NCBI GenBank assembly: GCA_003577005.1
Contig: QEUW01000024.1
Coordinates: 1-46,230, forward strand
Source: Chloroflexota bacterium
Lineage (GTDB): Bacteria; Chloroflexota; Anaerolineae; Caldilineales; Caldilineaceae
Direction of reading: 5' to 3'
DNA length: 46,230 nt
The notes below the pieces were generated by a model. The model saw nothing but the letters and a program-made list of their open reading frames with translations, was not told where the DNA came from and made no database searches. The position numbers were made by a program, and so were the translations under genes. The number at the start of each line of letters is the position of its first letter. The first letter of the stretch is position 1. Shown here piece by piece: positions 8,672 to 17,473 of the stretch.

Positions 8672-8820
8672 GTGAGGTGCGAATTGTGAGTTGCGTCGGA
8701 GAACCAGAGGGAACAAAGGGAACCAAAGGAACTAGACTCGGTTACGTGGCTGGACCCACAGGGCACTCCCTCAGTTCCTATAGTTCCTCTACTTGCCACT
8801 CACCACGCTCCACCATCAAA
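8672..8820 (+). repeat. Imperfect palindromic intergenic element
   Basis: The left side (GAGGGAACAAAGGGAACC, then AAAGGAACTAG) and the right side (CAGTTCCTATAGTTCCTCTA) are imperfect complements, and GTGAGGTGCGAATTGTGAG at the left edge has a weaker counterpart at the right edge. No coding potential was seen. It separates the third B12-rSAM gene from the SPASM gene. Confidence 0.5.
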
Positions 8821-8831
8821 GGTTAACGCAA

Positions 8832-9872
8832 ATGCCTTCATTCACTGAGTCTGCCCGGCGCCAGTTGACGCGGATGACTCACCGGATCTATAGCTTGCCG
8901 GTGGTGGTGCTGATGCCCCACAGCCGTTGCAACTGCCGATGCGTGATGTGTGATATCTGGCAGGCCAACCACAACAAACAGGAACTTACGCGGGCCGACC
9001 TAGCGCGGCATCTGGATGATTTCCACAGATTGCATGTGCGGTGGGTGGTTCTTTCCGGCGGCGAGGCGCTGATGCACTCGAACCTGTGGACGCTCTGTGA
9101 ACTGCTGGCAGAATCCAACATCAAAATTTCGCTGCTCTCCACCGGGTTGTTGCTCAAGCAACATGCGCCCGACATTGTCCGCTGGTGCCAGGAGGTAATC
9201 GTCTCGCTGGACGGCAGCCGAGAGGTCCACGATGCCATCCGCAATGTACCGTGCGCCTATGACCGGCTGGCCGAGGGGGTGGCTGCGCTGCGCGCACGCG
9301 AGGGCGACTTGCGGGTCACAGCCCGCTGTGTGCTGCAGCGGCGCAACTTTCGCGACCTGTCCAATATTATTGCCGCGGCTCATGAACTGGCGCTGGATCA
9401 GATCTCATTTTTGGCGGCTGATGTTTCGTCCACCGCATTCAACCGTCCCCAACCCTGGGATGGCGGGCGCATCGCCGATGTGGCGCTTACTGCGCCGGAA
9501 GTCGCCGATTTTGAAGGCGTGCTTGAGGAGGTCTTTGCCCGTTGGCGGGAGGATTTTGCCAGCGGTTTTATCGCCGAAAGTCCCGCCGAGCTGCGCCGCC
9601 TGGTGCGTTACTACGCCGCACTCAACGGTGCTGGCGACTTTGCCGAAAATCACTGCAATGCGCCGTGGGTCTCTACCGTCGTGGAGGCGGATGGAACCGT
9701 GCGCCCCTGTTTTTTTCATGGCGCCTTGGGCAACATCCATGAAAACTCTTTAGCGGAAATTCTCAATTCACCCCAGGCCATTGCCTTTCGCCGCGACCTG
9801 GATATGCAAAACGATCCCATCTGCCGCAAGTGTGTCTGCACGCTCTATTTGGGGCCGCGGGCCGAAGTTTGA
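8832..9872 (+). CDS. Radical SAM protein with SPASM-type C-terminus
   Basis: In this 346-residue protein, C33-x3-C37-x2-C40 (within RCNCRCVMCDIW; an extra C35 lies between) binds the SAM cluster and VVLSGGEAL is the GGE SAM-binding motif. The C-terminus has HCNAPW, CFFHGALGNI and CRKCVC, the cysteine pattern of a SPASM or twitch domain holding auxiliary iron-sulfur clusters. Such proteins mature peptides or modify sugars and other small molecules. ATG 8832 is preferred: AAAGG lies nine bases upstream, while the in-frame earlier start at 8793 lies in repeat DNA. No short precursor-peptide gene was seen next to it, so a role in the glycan or small-molecule pathway fits better than RiPP maturation. 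Confidence 0.87.
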   Translation: MPSFTESARRQLTRMTHRIYSLPVVVLMPHSRCNCRCVMCDIWQANHNKQELTRADLARHLDDFHRLHVRWVVLSGGEALMHSNLWTLCELLAESNIKISLLSTGLLLKQHAPDIVRWCQEVIVSLDGSREVHDAIRNVPCAYDRLAEGVAALRAREGDLRVTARCVLQRRNFRDLSNIIAAAHELALDQISFLAADVSSTAFNRPQPWDGGRIADVALTAPEVADFEGVLEEVFARWREDFASGFIAESPAELRRLVRYYAALNGAGDFAENHCNAPWVSTVVEADGTVRPCFFHGALGNIHENSLAEILNSPQAIAFRRDLDMQNDPICRKCVCTLYLGPRAEV

Positions 9873-9893
9873 GGAATGACAAGCGCGTTGGTT

Positions 9894-11174
9894 TCAGCGC
9901 GGGGCGCGCATGAGCATCACCAACATTAGCACGGCGCCGGCGACTTTGGCGCCCAACTTGGCAAGGATCGCACCACTGGGACCGATGGCCGGGATCAACC
10001 AGACAGCGAGCAACACGAGCGTGATGGTGCGCAGAACATCGGCCAGCGCCAGCAGCCTGGGCCGGTTGAACGAGAAGGCCAGCAGCAGGAACGGTGTCGT
10101 AAAAACGTCAAAGAGCACAACACCTAGCAACTGCTGGAACAGGCCGATGGCCGATGCAAAGGCCGGGCCGTAGAAGAACAGGACAAAGGGCCGGGCGAGT
10201 GGGATGAGGCACAACAAGGGCAAACTGATCAAGACGCTGCGGATGGCCCCCCGGCGGATGTAACGCTGCACAGCCCCTTTGCCGCCCAAAGTCGAAGCGG
10301 CCGGGAGCAGCACCGTATAGAGGCTGTGATTGACGACATCGACTTTGGTAGCCAGGTTCAGCGCCAGGGCATAGGCGCCAACCGTCGCCGGCAGCGCCCA
10401 GTGGTTGACCAGAAGCACGTCGAGGTGGGCAGTCAAGATGGCAAAGAGAGCGGCCACCCACAGCCAGCGCCCAAAGTCGAACAGCATCCGGCCTTCGCTG
10501 TGGAGCGTACGCAGGCTGGGGATGCTCAGACGCCAGGGGTGTGGCAACAGCCGATAGCCCACCGCAAAGCTGGCGAGCGAGGTTCCGATCCCTAGCACAA
10601 CCAGGGCAGAGACAAGCGTCAGGCGATCTGCCATCACCAGAATTGCGGCCAAAAGCGTGGTGAGTCCGGCGTTGGTGAGTGAGAGGGCATTGACACGGCC
10701 AAAATGACCGGTTGCTTGAAAGATCGCGCTCAGCGCCCCACTCATAGCTGTTGCCACGACACCCAGGAGCGCCAGGTGCAACAGCGTTTGTGGAACCGCC
10801 AGGATGGTCGAGGCAAGGGGACCGGCTGCCAGAATGACGATCGCAACGGTCAAACCAGAGGCGCCGACGCGCAGCCAGAAGAGTGCATGGCCCGTCTCTC
10901 GTACGCCGGCTGGATGATGAGGCCAGTTGGCTGCCATCCGTTTAACAGCAGCACCGGTCAACCCGAAATCGGTAAAGACGCCGGTGAGATTGACCACCGC
11001 GGCCAAGACGGCGTAGATCCCAAAAGCATCGGGCCCTAGGCTGCGTGCAATCAAAATGCTAGCAAAAAAGCCCAGCGCCAGCCGGGCCAGGTTGCCACCC
11101 AAGATGACAGCCCAATCGCGGGTGATTGGGTCGAGCGGACCGGCAAGGCGCTTGAGCATCAATCGGTAGTTCAT
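9894..11174 (-). CDS. Polysaccharide flippase (Wzx/MATE-like) membrane protein
   Basis: This 426-residue protein has about 12 hydrophobic helices. The N-terminal region (LARLALGFFASILIARSLGPDAFGIYAVLAAVVNL, then a GLTGAAVKRMA loop) is the hallmark of the polysaccharide biosynthesis/MVF-type exporter family. It should move a lipid-linked glycan across the inner membrane. ATG 11174 is chosen because the transmembrane family sequence begins right after it; the longer frame to 11261 would need a TTG start and adds an unconserved tail. It is the only gene on the minus strand between 433 and 14136 and is convergent with the SPASM gene (21-base gap). Confidence 0.88.
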   Translation of the reverse strand: MNYRLMLKRLAGPLDPITRDWAVILGGNLARLALGFFASILIARSLGPDAFGIYAVLAAVVNLTGVFTDFGLTGAAVKRMAANWPHHPAGVRETGHALFWLRVGASGLTVAIVILAAGPLASTILAVPQTLLHLALLGVVATAMSGALSAIFQATGHFGRVNALSLTNAGLTTLLAAILVMADRLTLVSALVVLGIGTSLASFAVGYRLLPHPWRLSIPSLRTLHSEGRMLFDFGRWLWVAALFAILTAHLDVLLVNHWALPATVGAYALALNLATKVDVVNHSLYTVLLPAASTLGGKGAVQRYIRRGAIRSVLISLPLLCLIPLARPFVLFFYGPAFASAIGLFQQLLGVVLFDVFTTPFLLLAFSFNRPRLLALADVLRTITLVLLAVWLIPAIGPSGAILAKLGAKVAGAVLMLVMLMRAPR

Positions 11175-11336
11175 CCGGGGCGCAAGGGTTGAAGGCAGGA
11201 GATGCCTGGTCGTATGTTGTGTTTGAGTAGATGGGTCGTTGTGTCCACGGAACACCGGCAACCGCTGCTAGAGATGGCTGGCGCCTCACACTGCAACTAC
11301 AGCAGTGTAGCGCCTGCAACAGATAGGGTCAAGTTC

Positions 11337-11416
11337 AGTTGACAGTTATCAGCGAACAGTTATCAGTGAAGAGTTATCAGTGCAGGATACCGGTTACTGG
11401 TCACTGAATCACTGTG
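11337..11416 (+). repeat. Short direct-repeat block (GTTATCAG family)
   Basis: Three copies of A-GTTATCAG-yG-AA (about 11343, 11357 and 11372) are followed by GGTTACTGGTCACTGAATCACTG, which is partly complementary to them. Similar GTTATCAGT arrays are common intergenic repeats in filamentous cyanobacteria and some Chloroflexota. The block lies in the intergenic region between the divergent flippase and GT-C genes. Confidence 0.6.
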
Positions 11417-11443
11417 CAGTTACTTTTGTGGCACTGTATTCGT

Positions 11444-12973
11444 ATGAGTGTACTCATCTTATTTGCGATTGCGCTCCTGATCCGTCTGGCCATCATCGGC
11501 GTTTGGCGTTTTGATGGGTTGTACGGCCAGGATGCTTTTGCCTATTATCAGCAGGCGCTGGCCATCGCTGAAAGGCTGCCGCAAGGGTTGCCACCGCCCA
11601 CGGACTTTTTCTGGCCCAACGGCTACCCGCTGCTGGCTGCTCTGTTGATGACGGTGTTGGGCAGGAACGAAAGCGCTGCGCAGCTAACCAGTGTGCTCTG
11701 CGGCGCTGCGCTGGCGCCACTGGCCTACGGGTTGAGCCGTGACCTGTTGGGCAAGATGGGACACCAAGTAGGGATTTTGGCTGGGCTGGTTCTGGCCGTA
11801 GCCGGCCAACCGGTTCTTTCATCGGTCGTGATCATGGCCGATATGGCTGCCCTCTTTTGGGCCATGCTGGCGGCCTGGCTCTTGGTCAGGTCGTGGCGAA
11901 ATGGCCGGGTACAGCAGGGCTACCTGGTATCCGCCGGTGTTGCGCTGGGGCTGGCGGTCGTGACGCGGTGGCTCTATGCGCTGCTGGCGCTGCCCTTCAT
12001 CGCGTATGCGTTATACCGGGCGTGGCGAACCCCCACCCCGCCGCACGCGCTGCTGGCGCCGGTTTTAGGTGGATTTGGCGTTCTCTTGCCCCAGGTATGG
12101 CTGAGCTTGCACCGCCCTGAAGGTCTGATGCACAGTTGGCTGCTGAACTGGCGGCCCGGCAACGCGTTCGAGCGGCAGTTCGAGCATATCGATGGGCACT
12201 ACTCCTATGCACTGCCGGTCGGGCTTTACTACTTGCAGCCGCTCGTCCACCCAAACTTTATGGTCCCGCTGTTGGGATTGGCGGCGCTGTGGGGAATCCG
12301 CCATTTATGGCGAGAACGAGGTTCCACAGAAGCCCAGGGAGCGCTGATCCTGCTGGGGGGATGGTTGGGCGTGGTCTACCTCTTTCTGGTTGGTATTCCG
12401 TACGAAAACTTTCGTTTTGGCCTGACCCTCTATCTGCCAGCGGTGCTGTTGGCCGGAGCCGGCGTTGAAGCGCTGCGGACCGAGCCGCCGCGCTTTGTGC
12501 TGCGCTGGTTCAAGACGAGGCAGCCATCCGGCGAAGGCCAGACGATTTGGCAACGAAGCGTCCTTGGTGTCTTTGGGGTCTGTCTGCTCGCTATGGCGTT
12601 GTGGGCAGGGTTCTCCGCCGAGCGGATGCTGGCGGCACACAACCAGAGCAAGACGATCGCGCACCAGGTGGCCAACCTGGTGCCAGAGGACGCCACGCTG
12701 CTGGCCTTTGGCCTCACCCTGACGTTGCAGCATTATACCGAACGCGACGTCGTGGAACTTTACAATTTGCATGGGGAGACACTGGACGCTGCGACTGCCA
12801 GCGCGCCTGTCTATCTGCTGCTGGATCTGGAAAACGTGGCGCAACAGTGGAGAGATCGACCCCCAGCGCTCCATTACGAGTGGCTGCGCACACACAGGAC
12901 CTTGACGCCGGTGGCGGACTTTCCGCCCTACTCGTTGTTTCTCGTCTCACAGCGGGATCAGGTTGTCCAATGA
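11444..12973 (+). CDS. Multi-pass GT-C glycosyltransferase (ArnT/PMT-like)
   Basis: This 509-residue integral membrane protein has about 10-12 helices. The first external loop contains GLYGQDAFAYYQQALAI, the acidic catalytic loop expected in GT-C enzymes that use polyprenyl-phosphate sugars, followed by PNGYPLLAALL. ATG 11444 is chosen because it opens the first helix; GTG 11414 is an alternative and neither has a clear ribosome binding site. It should transfer a sugar on the outer face of the membrane to a lipid, glycan or protein. The stop overlaps the next gene as ATGA, indicating coupled translation with the GT4 enzyme. Donor and acceptor are unknown. Confidence 0.8.
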   Translation: MSVLILFAIALLIRLAIIGVWRFDGLYGQDAFAYYQQALAIAERLPQGLPPPTDFFWPNGYPLLAALLMTVLGRNESAAQLTSVLCGAALAPLAYGLSRDLLGKMGHQVGILAGLVLAVAGQPVLSSVVIMADMAALFWAMLAAWLLVRSWRNGRVQQGYLVSAGVALGLAVVTRWLYALLALPFIAYALYRAWRTPTPPHALLAPVLGGFGVLLPQVWLSLHRPEGLMHSWLLNWRPGNAFERQFEHIDGHYSYALPVGLYYLQPLVHPNFMVPLLGLAALWGIRHLWRERGSTEAQGALILLGGWLGVVYLFLVGIPYENFRFGLTLYLPAVLLAGAGVEALRTEPPRFVLRWFKTRQPSGEGQTIWQRSVLGVFGVCLLAMALWAGFSAERMLAAHNQSKTIAHQVANLVPEDATLLAFGLTLTLQHYTERDVVELYNLHGETLDAATASAPVYLLLDLENVAQQWRDRPPALHYEWLRTHRTLTPVADFPPYSLFLVSQRDQVVQ

Positions 12974-14136
12974 AGATCGGTCTGATTGTGCCCGGCTTTA
13001 GCGCCAGCGAGGCCGATTGGTGTATCCCGGCGTTGCTCAACCTGGTGCGTGCGTTGAGCCGTGTGCATCAGGTGCATGTTTTTACACTGCGCTATCCGCA
13101 CCAGCGCGGTCGCTATTCGGTCCACGGCGCCTCGGTCCATGCGTTCGCTGGCGGTCTGGCCTCCGGGTTTGGCCGGCTGCCGCTGCTCACGCGGGCGTTG
13201 GCCGGCGTTGTGGCCGAGGCCCGGCGGGGAGCGTTTGATGTGCTCCACGGGGTCTGGGCCGATGAGCCGGGTTTTGTTGCCGTGACCGCCGCTCGTCTTT
13301 TAGGAATCCCCGCCATTATGTCGGTGGCAGGCGGTGAACTAGTGGGGTTTACCGATATCGGCTACGGTGGGCAGTTGAGCCGGCTCAATCGCTGGCTGAT
13401 CCGCCGGGCGCTGCACGCTGCCCAGCAGGTTACTGTGGGTTCGCACTTGCTAGGTGAACAGGTGGCGGCGTATGGCGCAGGGGGGGCATTGGGGGCGCGG
13501 CTGGCGGTCGTCCCCCTCGGCGTGGACGTGCGACAGTTCACGCCAGACGCTGGGAGATGGGAAACAGCCCGGCAGCCAGCGAGCAAAAGCAGACCGGCCA
13601 GGTTGTTGCACGTGGCTTCCCTGGCGCCGGTGAAGGACCAGGCAACGTTGCTGCGTGCCTTTGCTCAGGTGGTGGCTGCGTCGGAAGGCACCTCCACTCT
13701 CAGGCTGGATCTGGTCGGAGATGGGCCGTTGCGGCAACCATTGCAAGCCCTGGCCAAGACGATGGGCATTGGGGCGCACGTGCATTTTCACGGTGCGATT
13801 CCACACCAGCAATTGCCCGATCTGTATCGGGCAGCCGACCTTTGTCTGCTCACTTCTCGCTATGAGAGCCAAAATCTGGCAGTGTTGGAGGCGGCTGCCT
13901 GTGGCGCTCCGGTTGTGGGAACTACCGTGGGCGTGGTGCCCGAACTGGCGCCGCCGGATTGCACGGCTGCTGTGGGCGACGCCGGCGCACTGGCCGAGGC
14001 CATCCAGCGGCTGCTTGCAGACGACAAGCGGCGCATCCACTTGGGCCAGATGCAATGTGAACTCGTCCGGCGGCGATTTGCCCTTGAATGCACCGTTGAG
14101 AAGCTGGAGGGGCTTTATGACACGGTGACAAGATGA
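12970..14136 (+). CDS. GT4-family glycosyltransferase
   Basis: This 388-residue GT-B fold enzyme has an N-terminal Rossmann domain (MKIGLIVPGFSASEADWCIPALLNLVRAL) and a C-terminal donor-binding domain with LLHVASLAPVKDQATLLRA, LVGDGPL, FHGAIPHQQLPDLY and the E-x7-E block in SRYESQNLAVLEAAACGAPVV. These are standard retaining GT4 features. ATG 12970 overlaps the upstream stop in ATGA. It is likely a cytoplasmic enzyme that extends a lipid-linked or activated glycan made by this cluster. The next gene on the opposite strand ends 16 bases away. Confidence 0.9.
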   Translation: MKIGLIVPGFSASEADWCIPALLNLVRALSRVHQVHVFTLRYPHQRGRYSVHGASVHAFAGGLASGFGRLPLLTRALAGVVAEARRGAFDVLHGVWADEPGFVAVTAARLLGIPAIMSVAGGELVGFTDIGYGGQLSRLNRWLIRRALHAAQQVTVGSHLLGEQVAAYGAGGALGARLAVVPLGVDVRQFTPDAGRWETARQPASKSRPARLLHVASLAPVKDQATLLRAFAQVVAASEGTSTLRLDLVGDGPLRQPLQALAKTMGIGAHVHFHGAIPHQQLPDLYRAADLCLLTSRYESQNLAVLEAAACGAPVVGTTVGVVPELAPPDCTAAVGDAGALAEAIQRLLADDKRRIHLGQMQCELVRRRFALECTVEKLEGLYDTVTR

Positions 14137-14152
14137 CTGGATGATCGAGGCT

Positions 14153-16060
14153 CTACCAGTCTTGGCGAGAATAGAGAACTGCGGAGTTCGCACGCTCACG
14201 TGCGAACCGTTCGCTATCTCGCTTATCATCTTGCCATCCTGTCCTTACGTTCACAGAGACGCGTTCCAAGGCTACAATCAGACCCGCGACCAGCCAGAAC
14301 AGGAGGTAGAGAGAGACAAACTGCAAAAAGTAATCCAGAAACCCATGGATGAAGAAGGCCAGAAAACTGCCACCAAGGGCCAGAGAGTGGAGCGCCACAG
14401 CGCTATGTCCAGAGGACTGATACAACTGCCAGAGACGCAGCCAGCGCCCGGTAATCACCAGGATCAGACCGGCAAAGGCGAATGTCCCGGCAAGCCCCCA
14501 GCCGGCCAGGAGCTCCAGGTAGAGATTGTTGGCGTGCAGGCGGCGGTCCCAATCGGGCAAATTGAGATAGTGACCATAGAGCAGACGGAAGTTGTCGGGT
14601 CCGTTGCCGAGCAGCGGTCGCTCCAGCCACATCCGCAGCGCCGCCCGCCACAGCTCCAGACGCCGTACGGTGGGGGGCAGGGCCGGCATTTCACCGCCGG
14701 GGATGGAGAGGCCGCCGGGCGCAGCGGTCTCAAGCAGTGCCAGGGGTGCCATGCCCTCTTCAATGTGAACGGCGGTGTGAGCCTCGGGGACATCGCGATG
14801 CCGAAACCAGAGGATGTTGTGCTGCAACATGCCCCAGACCAGTTGGTAGTCGCCAGGGGCCAGAGCAGGATAGAGTGTCACGGTTACGTTGGCCGTCTCG
14901 CCCGGAGCCACCGGGTGCGGCAACGGAGCCTCGATGTGCGCAGGGCCGTCGGGCGTCTGCACCGCCTGCCCGTCCGCCAGCCAGTAGTAGCCGAGGGCGA
15001 ACGGATTCTGGCCGGTTGCGTGCCACGCGATCGTCCCGGTATTCTGGATGGCGACAGTCACCGTCAGTGGCTCACCCGCTTTCAACTGAAGGGATGGTGG
15101 CGCAGTATACTCTGCGCTGTACCAATTGAGGTCATTTTCGGTCAACATCCGGGTGCGAAAGCTCGCCGCCTGCCACACGAGGAGGCCAGTCATCATGACC
15201 AACGTCCCAAAGACGAGCAGCGCCGGTGGGACGAGCGGGCGGAAACGGGGCTGCCGCCACGCCAACACCAACATGATCAGCAGTACACAGAAAAGCGTAA
15301 GGATCCCGGCGCGCGTGGAAGTCAGGACGATATTGGCCGTACCGAGCAGTGCAATGGCCAGCGCTACCCACCGGCGCAGATTCGTCTGCGCCGTAGCAGC
15401 CAGCGCCAATGCTAGTGGAACGGTCATTTCAAAGAACATGGCGGCGATGGTCGCATATTGGAACGAGCCACTGACACGAAGTTCACCGCCCACTCGTGTC
15501 GGCGCCTCTTTGAACAGCTCCAGCAGGGGAGACCAGGGATCAGCCGGTCCCGCTGCCTCAGCCAGACCGACCAGCCCGCTCACGCCGGCTCCAAGGACGA
15601 GCGCCCAGAGCAGGGCGACCAGAAAGGCATAGGAACGTACCGTGTGGATCAGCATCCAAAAGACGGCCAGCCCCATGGCGCTGCGTGTGACAAATTTCAG
15701 GGCGTCCAGCCGGTGTGCCGGGGCCAGGAGAGCCGAGAGGGCGGCCAGCGATAGGAAGAGCACGGGCAACCAGATCAGGGGGTACTTCGCCAACACACGC
15801 CGCCCGGATGATGCAGCTCGTTTCCAAAGCTGAGCGTCCGGGGAGGAAGGACGTGCTGTCGCTCGGCTGTCAGAACCAAAACGCAACGTGCGAGCACGGT
15901 AGAGGACAGTGCAAACAAGCCAGATGCCCAGGGCTGCAACCGCCAGGAGTTCTAGATTGGTGAACTCAAACCAGGGCAAAACTAGAAAAGGGTGTATAAT
16001 TTCAAACGGCAGCGCAAATGCGAGCAGCAAGATCAGTATCTGTAGAACAAGCTTCATCAT
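14153..16060 (-). CDS. O-antigen ligase/polymerase-like membrane protein with Ig-like loop domain
   Basis: This 635-residue protein has an N-terminal block of about ten helices, a large extracytoplasmic loop (about residues 317-433), then Wzy_C-like sequence around LLYGHYLNLPDWDRRLHANNLYLEL and further helices. The loop reads as an all-beta Ig-like domain (LKAGEPLTVTVAIQNTGTIAW; VAPGETANVTVTLYP; GDYQLVWGM), resembling the NBR1/CARDB-type folds often seen on Chloroflexota surface proteins. Such ligases transfer lipid-linked glycans or polymerise repeat units outside the membrane. ATG 16060 (or 16057) is chosen over TTG 16129, which would overlap the divergent gene. It shares a 35-base spacer with a second ligase-like gene. 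Confidence 0.83.
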   Translation of the reverse strand: MMKLVLQILILLLAFALPFEIIHPFLVLPWFEFTNLELLAVAALGIWLVCTVLYRARTLRFGSDSRATARPSSPDAQLWKRAASSGRRVLAKYPLIWLPVLFLSLAALSALLAPAHRLDALKFVTRSAMGLAVFWMLIHTVRSYAFLVALLWALVLGAGVSGLVGLAEAAGPADPWSPLLELFKEAPTRVGGELRVSGSFQYATIAAMFFEMTVPLALALAATAQTNLRRWVALAIALLGTANIVLTSTRAGILTLFCVLLIMLVLAWRQPRFRPLVPPALLVFGTLVMMTGLLVWQAASFRTRMLTENDLNWYSAEYTAPPSLQLKAGEPLTVTVAIQNTGTIAWHATGQNPFALGYYWLADGQAVQTPDGPAHIEAPLPHPVAPGETANVTVTLYPALAPGDYQLVWGMLQHNILWFRHRDVPEAHTAVHIEEGMAPLALLETAAPGGLSIPGGEMPALPPTVRRLELWRAALRMWLERPLLGNGPDNFRLLYGHYLNLPDWDRRLHANNLYLELLAGWGLAGTFAFAGLILVITGRWLRLWQLYQSSGHSAVALHSLALGGSFLAFFIHGFLDYFLQFVSLYLLFWLVAGLIVALERVSVNVRTGWQDDKRDSERFARERANSAVLYSRQDW

Positions 16061-16095
16061 CTTCTGGACGCAATCTAGACCGAGCGGGGACAGGA

Positions 16096-17472
16096 ATGGA
16101 TGCCCTCTATTTTCGACCGGATCGGCCAATGCTGCAACTTATGCAGAGGATTGCTTTCAGCGTTGCGGACACTGCATTTATCGTTTTTCTGGTGCTGGTC
16201 TTGTGTACCCCTGCCTGGCGTACGGGTCCTTTCACATGGTGGCCGGTGTGGCAAGCTCCAGTCTCTCACAGCGCGAGCGGGCACCCGCTGGAAGCAATCC
16301 AGCTTGGCCTGCTCAGTCTGCTCCCTGTTTTGTGTACGCTGGCTTGGGGCGGTGGCAGGCTCCTGCTGCGCAGCACACAACCAGTCGTCTGGCGGTGGAA
16401 AGCTGTGACTATGCTGCTGCCCCTGCTCGCGCTCTCCCTGTTGATCCTGCGCGGTCTGGACCCGGCGCTGACCGAACGTACCATTGTCCAGGTGGTCGGG
16501 CTGGGTCTGTTCTGGTTCAGTTATCTCTATGTGTTGGACCGGCGCCCTGGGCTTACCCTCCCGCTGCTGCTCGTCGTCATGGTCCAGGGGAGTGTGGCCG
16601 TGGCGCAGTTTGGGCTACAACGGGATTTGGGGCTGGCATCGCTGGGCGAATTCCCGCTGGACCCGCAGGTTTTGGGCACAAGTGTGTTGTGGAGCAGCGA
16701 AGAGGTGTGGCTGCGTGGGTACGGGCTCACCGCCCATCCCAATGTGCTTGGCGCCGTGTTGGCTGTGCTGCTGCTCGTGTTGCTGCCACAGTTGCGCCAG
16801 CGGCGGGGGTGGCAATTCGCGATCCTGGGGGCAGGGCTGGCCGTGGGGTTGCTGGGGCTGCTGGTCAGTTTCTCTCGCACCGGCTGGCTGGCCTTCCTGA
16901 GCGGGCTGACCGTCTGGGTCTGGAGCCAAAAAACCAGTGCAGGAGCCGAACAATCCAAAATCCAAAATCCGGGGTGCCCTTTGGGCCCCAAAATCATCTG
17001 GATGCCCTTCGCTCTTGTGCCGGTCTTTCTCTTCTTTTATCACGATCTGATCCTCAGCCGGTGGACCCAACTGGACACGGCCATCGAAGCGCGCTCCATC
17101 CAGGAACGGCTGCGCGATGCAGAGGTGGCGTTGGCGCTGATCGGCGCACATCCCTGGACGGGTGTGGGCGCGGGCAATGAGCTGGCTGCGGCCCAGGCCG
17201 TGCGGTCCGATGCTGGGGCAGTCCACAGCGTATCCTTGTTGGTGATGGCGGAGTTAGGCATTCTGGGGGGGATCATCTGGCTGCTCTTTATGCTCCTGCC
17301 GTTGCTTTTGCATCGTTTCCATCTGTATAGACCCGCGTGGATCGGGTTGCTGATCGCCGGGTTGTTTGATACGCCGCTGTGGCTGACGACGAGTTGGCGT
17401 GCGGCACTGCTCCTGGGATTGCTGGCTGCACTACAGGTGCAGGCGCTTGATGGTAAAAAAGAGGACGCGTAA
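16096..17472 (+). CDS. Second O-antigen ligase/polymerase-like membrane protein
   Basis: This 458-residue protein has about 11-12 helices. LRGYGLTAHPNVLGAVLAVLLL, VSFSRTGWLAFLSG and VHSVSLLVMAELGILGGIIWLL are the conserved segments of the O-antigen ligase/Wzy superfamily (extracytoplasmic Arg and His residues). ATG 16096 follows GGGGACAGGA. About residues 286-298 are encoded by a TCCAAAA repeat block in a predicted loop (SKIQNPGCPLGPK). Paired with the divergent larger ligase, one may polymerise and the other ligate; sequence does not say which. It is followed two bases later by the GT4 gene. Confidence 0.82.
   Translation: MDALYFRPDRPMLQLMQRIAFSVADTAFIVFLVLVLCTPAWRTGPFTWWPVWQAPVSHSASGHPLEAIQLGLLSLLPVLCTLAWGGGRLLLRSTQPVVWRWKAVTMLLPLLALSLLILRGLDPALTERTIVQVVGLGLFWFSYLYVLDRRPGLTLPLLLVVMVQGSVAVAQFGLQRDLGLASLGEFPLDPQVLGTSVLWSSEEVWLRGYGLTAHPNVLGAVLAVLLLVLLPQLRQRRGWQFAILGAGLAVGLLGLLVSFSRTGWLAFLSGLTVWVWSQKTSAGAEQSKIQNPGCPLGPKIIWMPFALVPVFLFFYHDLILSRWTQLDTAIEARSIQERLRDAEVALALIGAHPWTGVGAGNELAAAQAVRSDAGAVHSVSLLVMAELGILGGIIWLLFMLLPLLLHRFHLYRPAWIGLLIAGLFDTPLWLTTSWRAALLLGLLAALQVQALDGKKEDA
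16951..16990 (+). repeat. TCCAAAA direct repeats plus small hairpin inside the ligase-like gene
   Basis: CAATCCAAAATCCAAAATCC is followed by GGGGTGCCCTTTGGGCCCCA, which can form a short stem with a TTT loop. TCCAAAATC repeats are known as intergenic sequence in cyanobacteria and some other phototroph-associated genomes. Here the stretch is read in frame. Confidence 0.5.
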
Positions 17473-17473
17473 C

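Noticed and set aside
7261..8799. 512-residue frame opposite the third B12-radical SAM gene
   Set aside because: The plus strand has the radical SAM motifs; the minus frame is a codon-bias shadow.
14141..15415. 424-residue frame on the plus strand opposite the O-antigen-ligase-like gene
   Set aside because: It lies antisense to a clearly recognisable membrane protein and has a composition typical of a high-GC shadow frame, with no family sequence.
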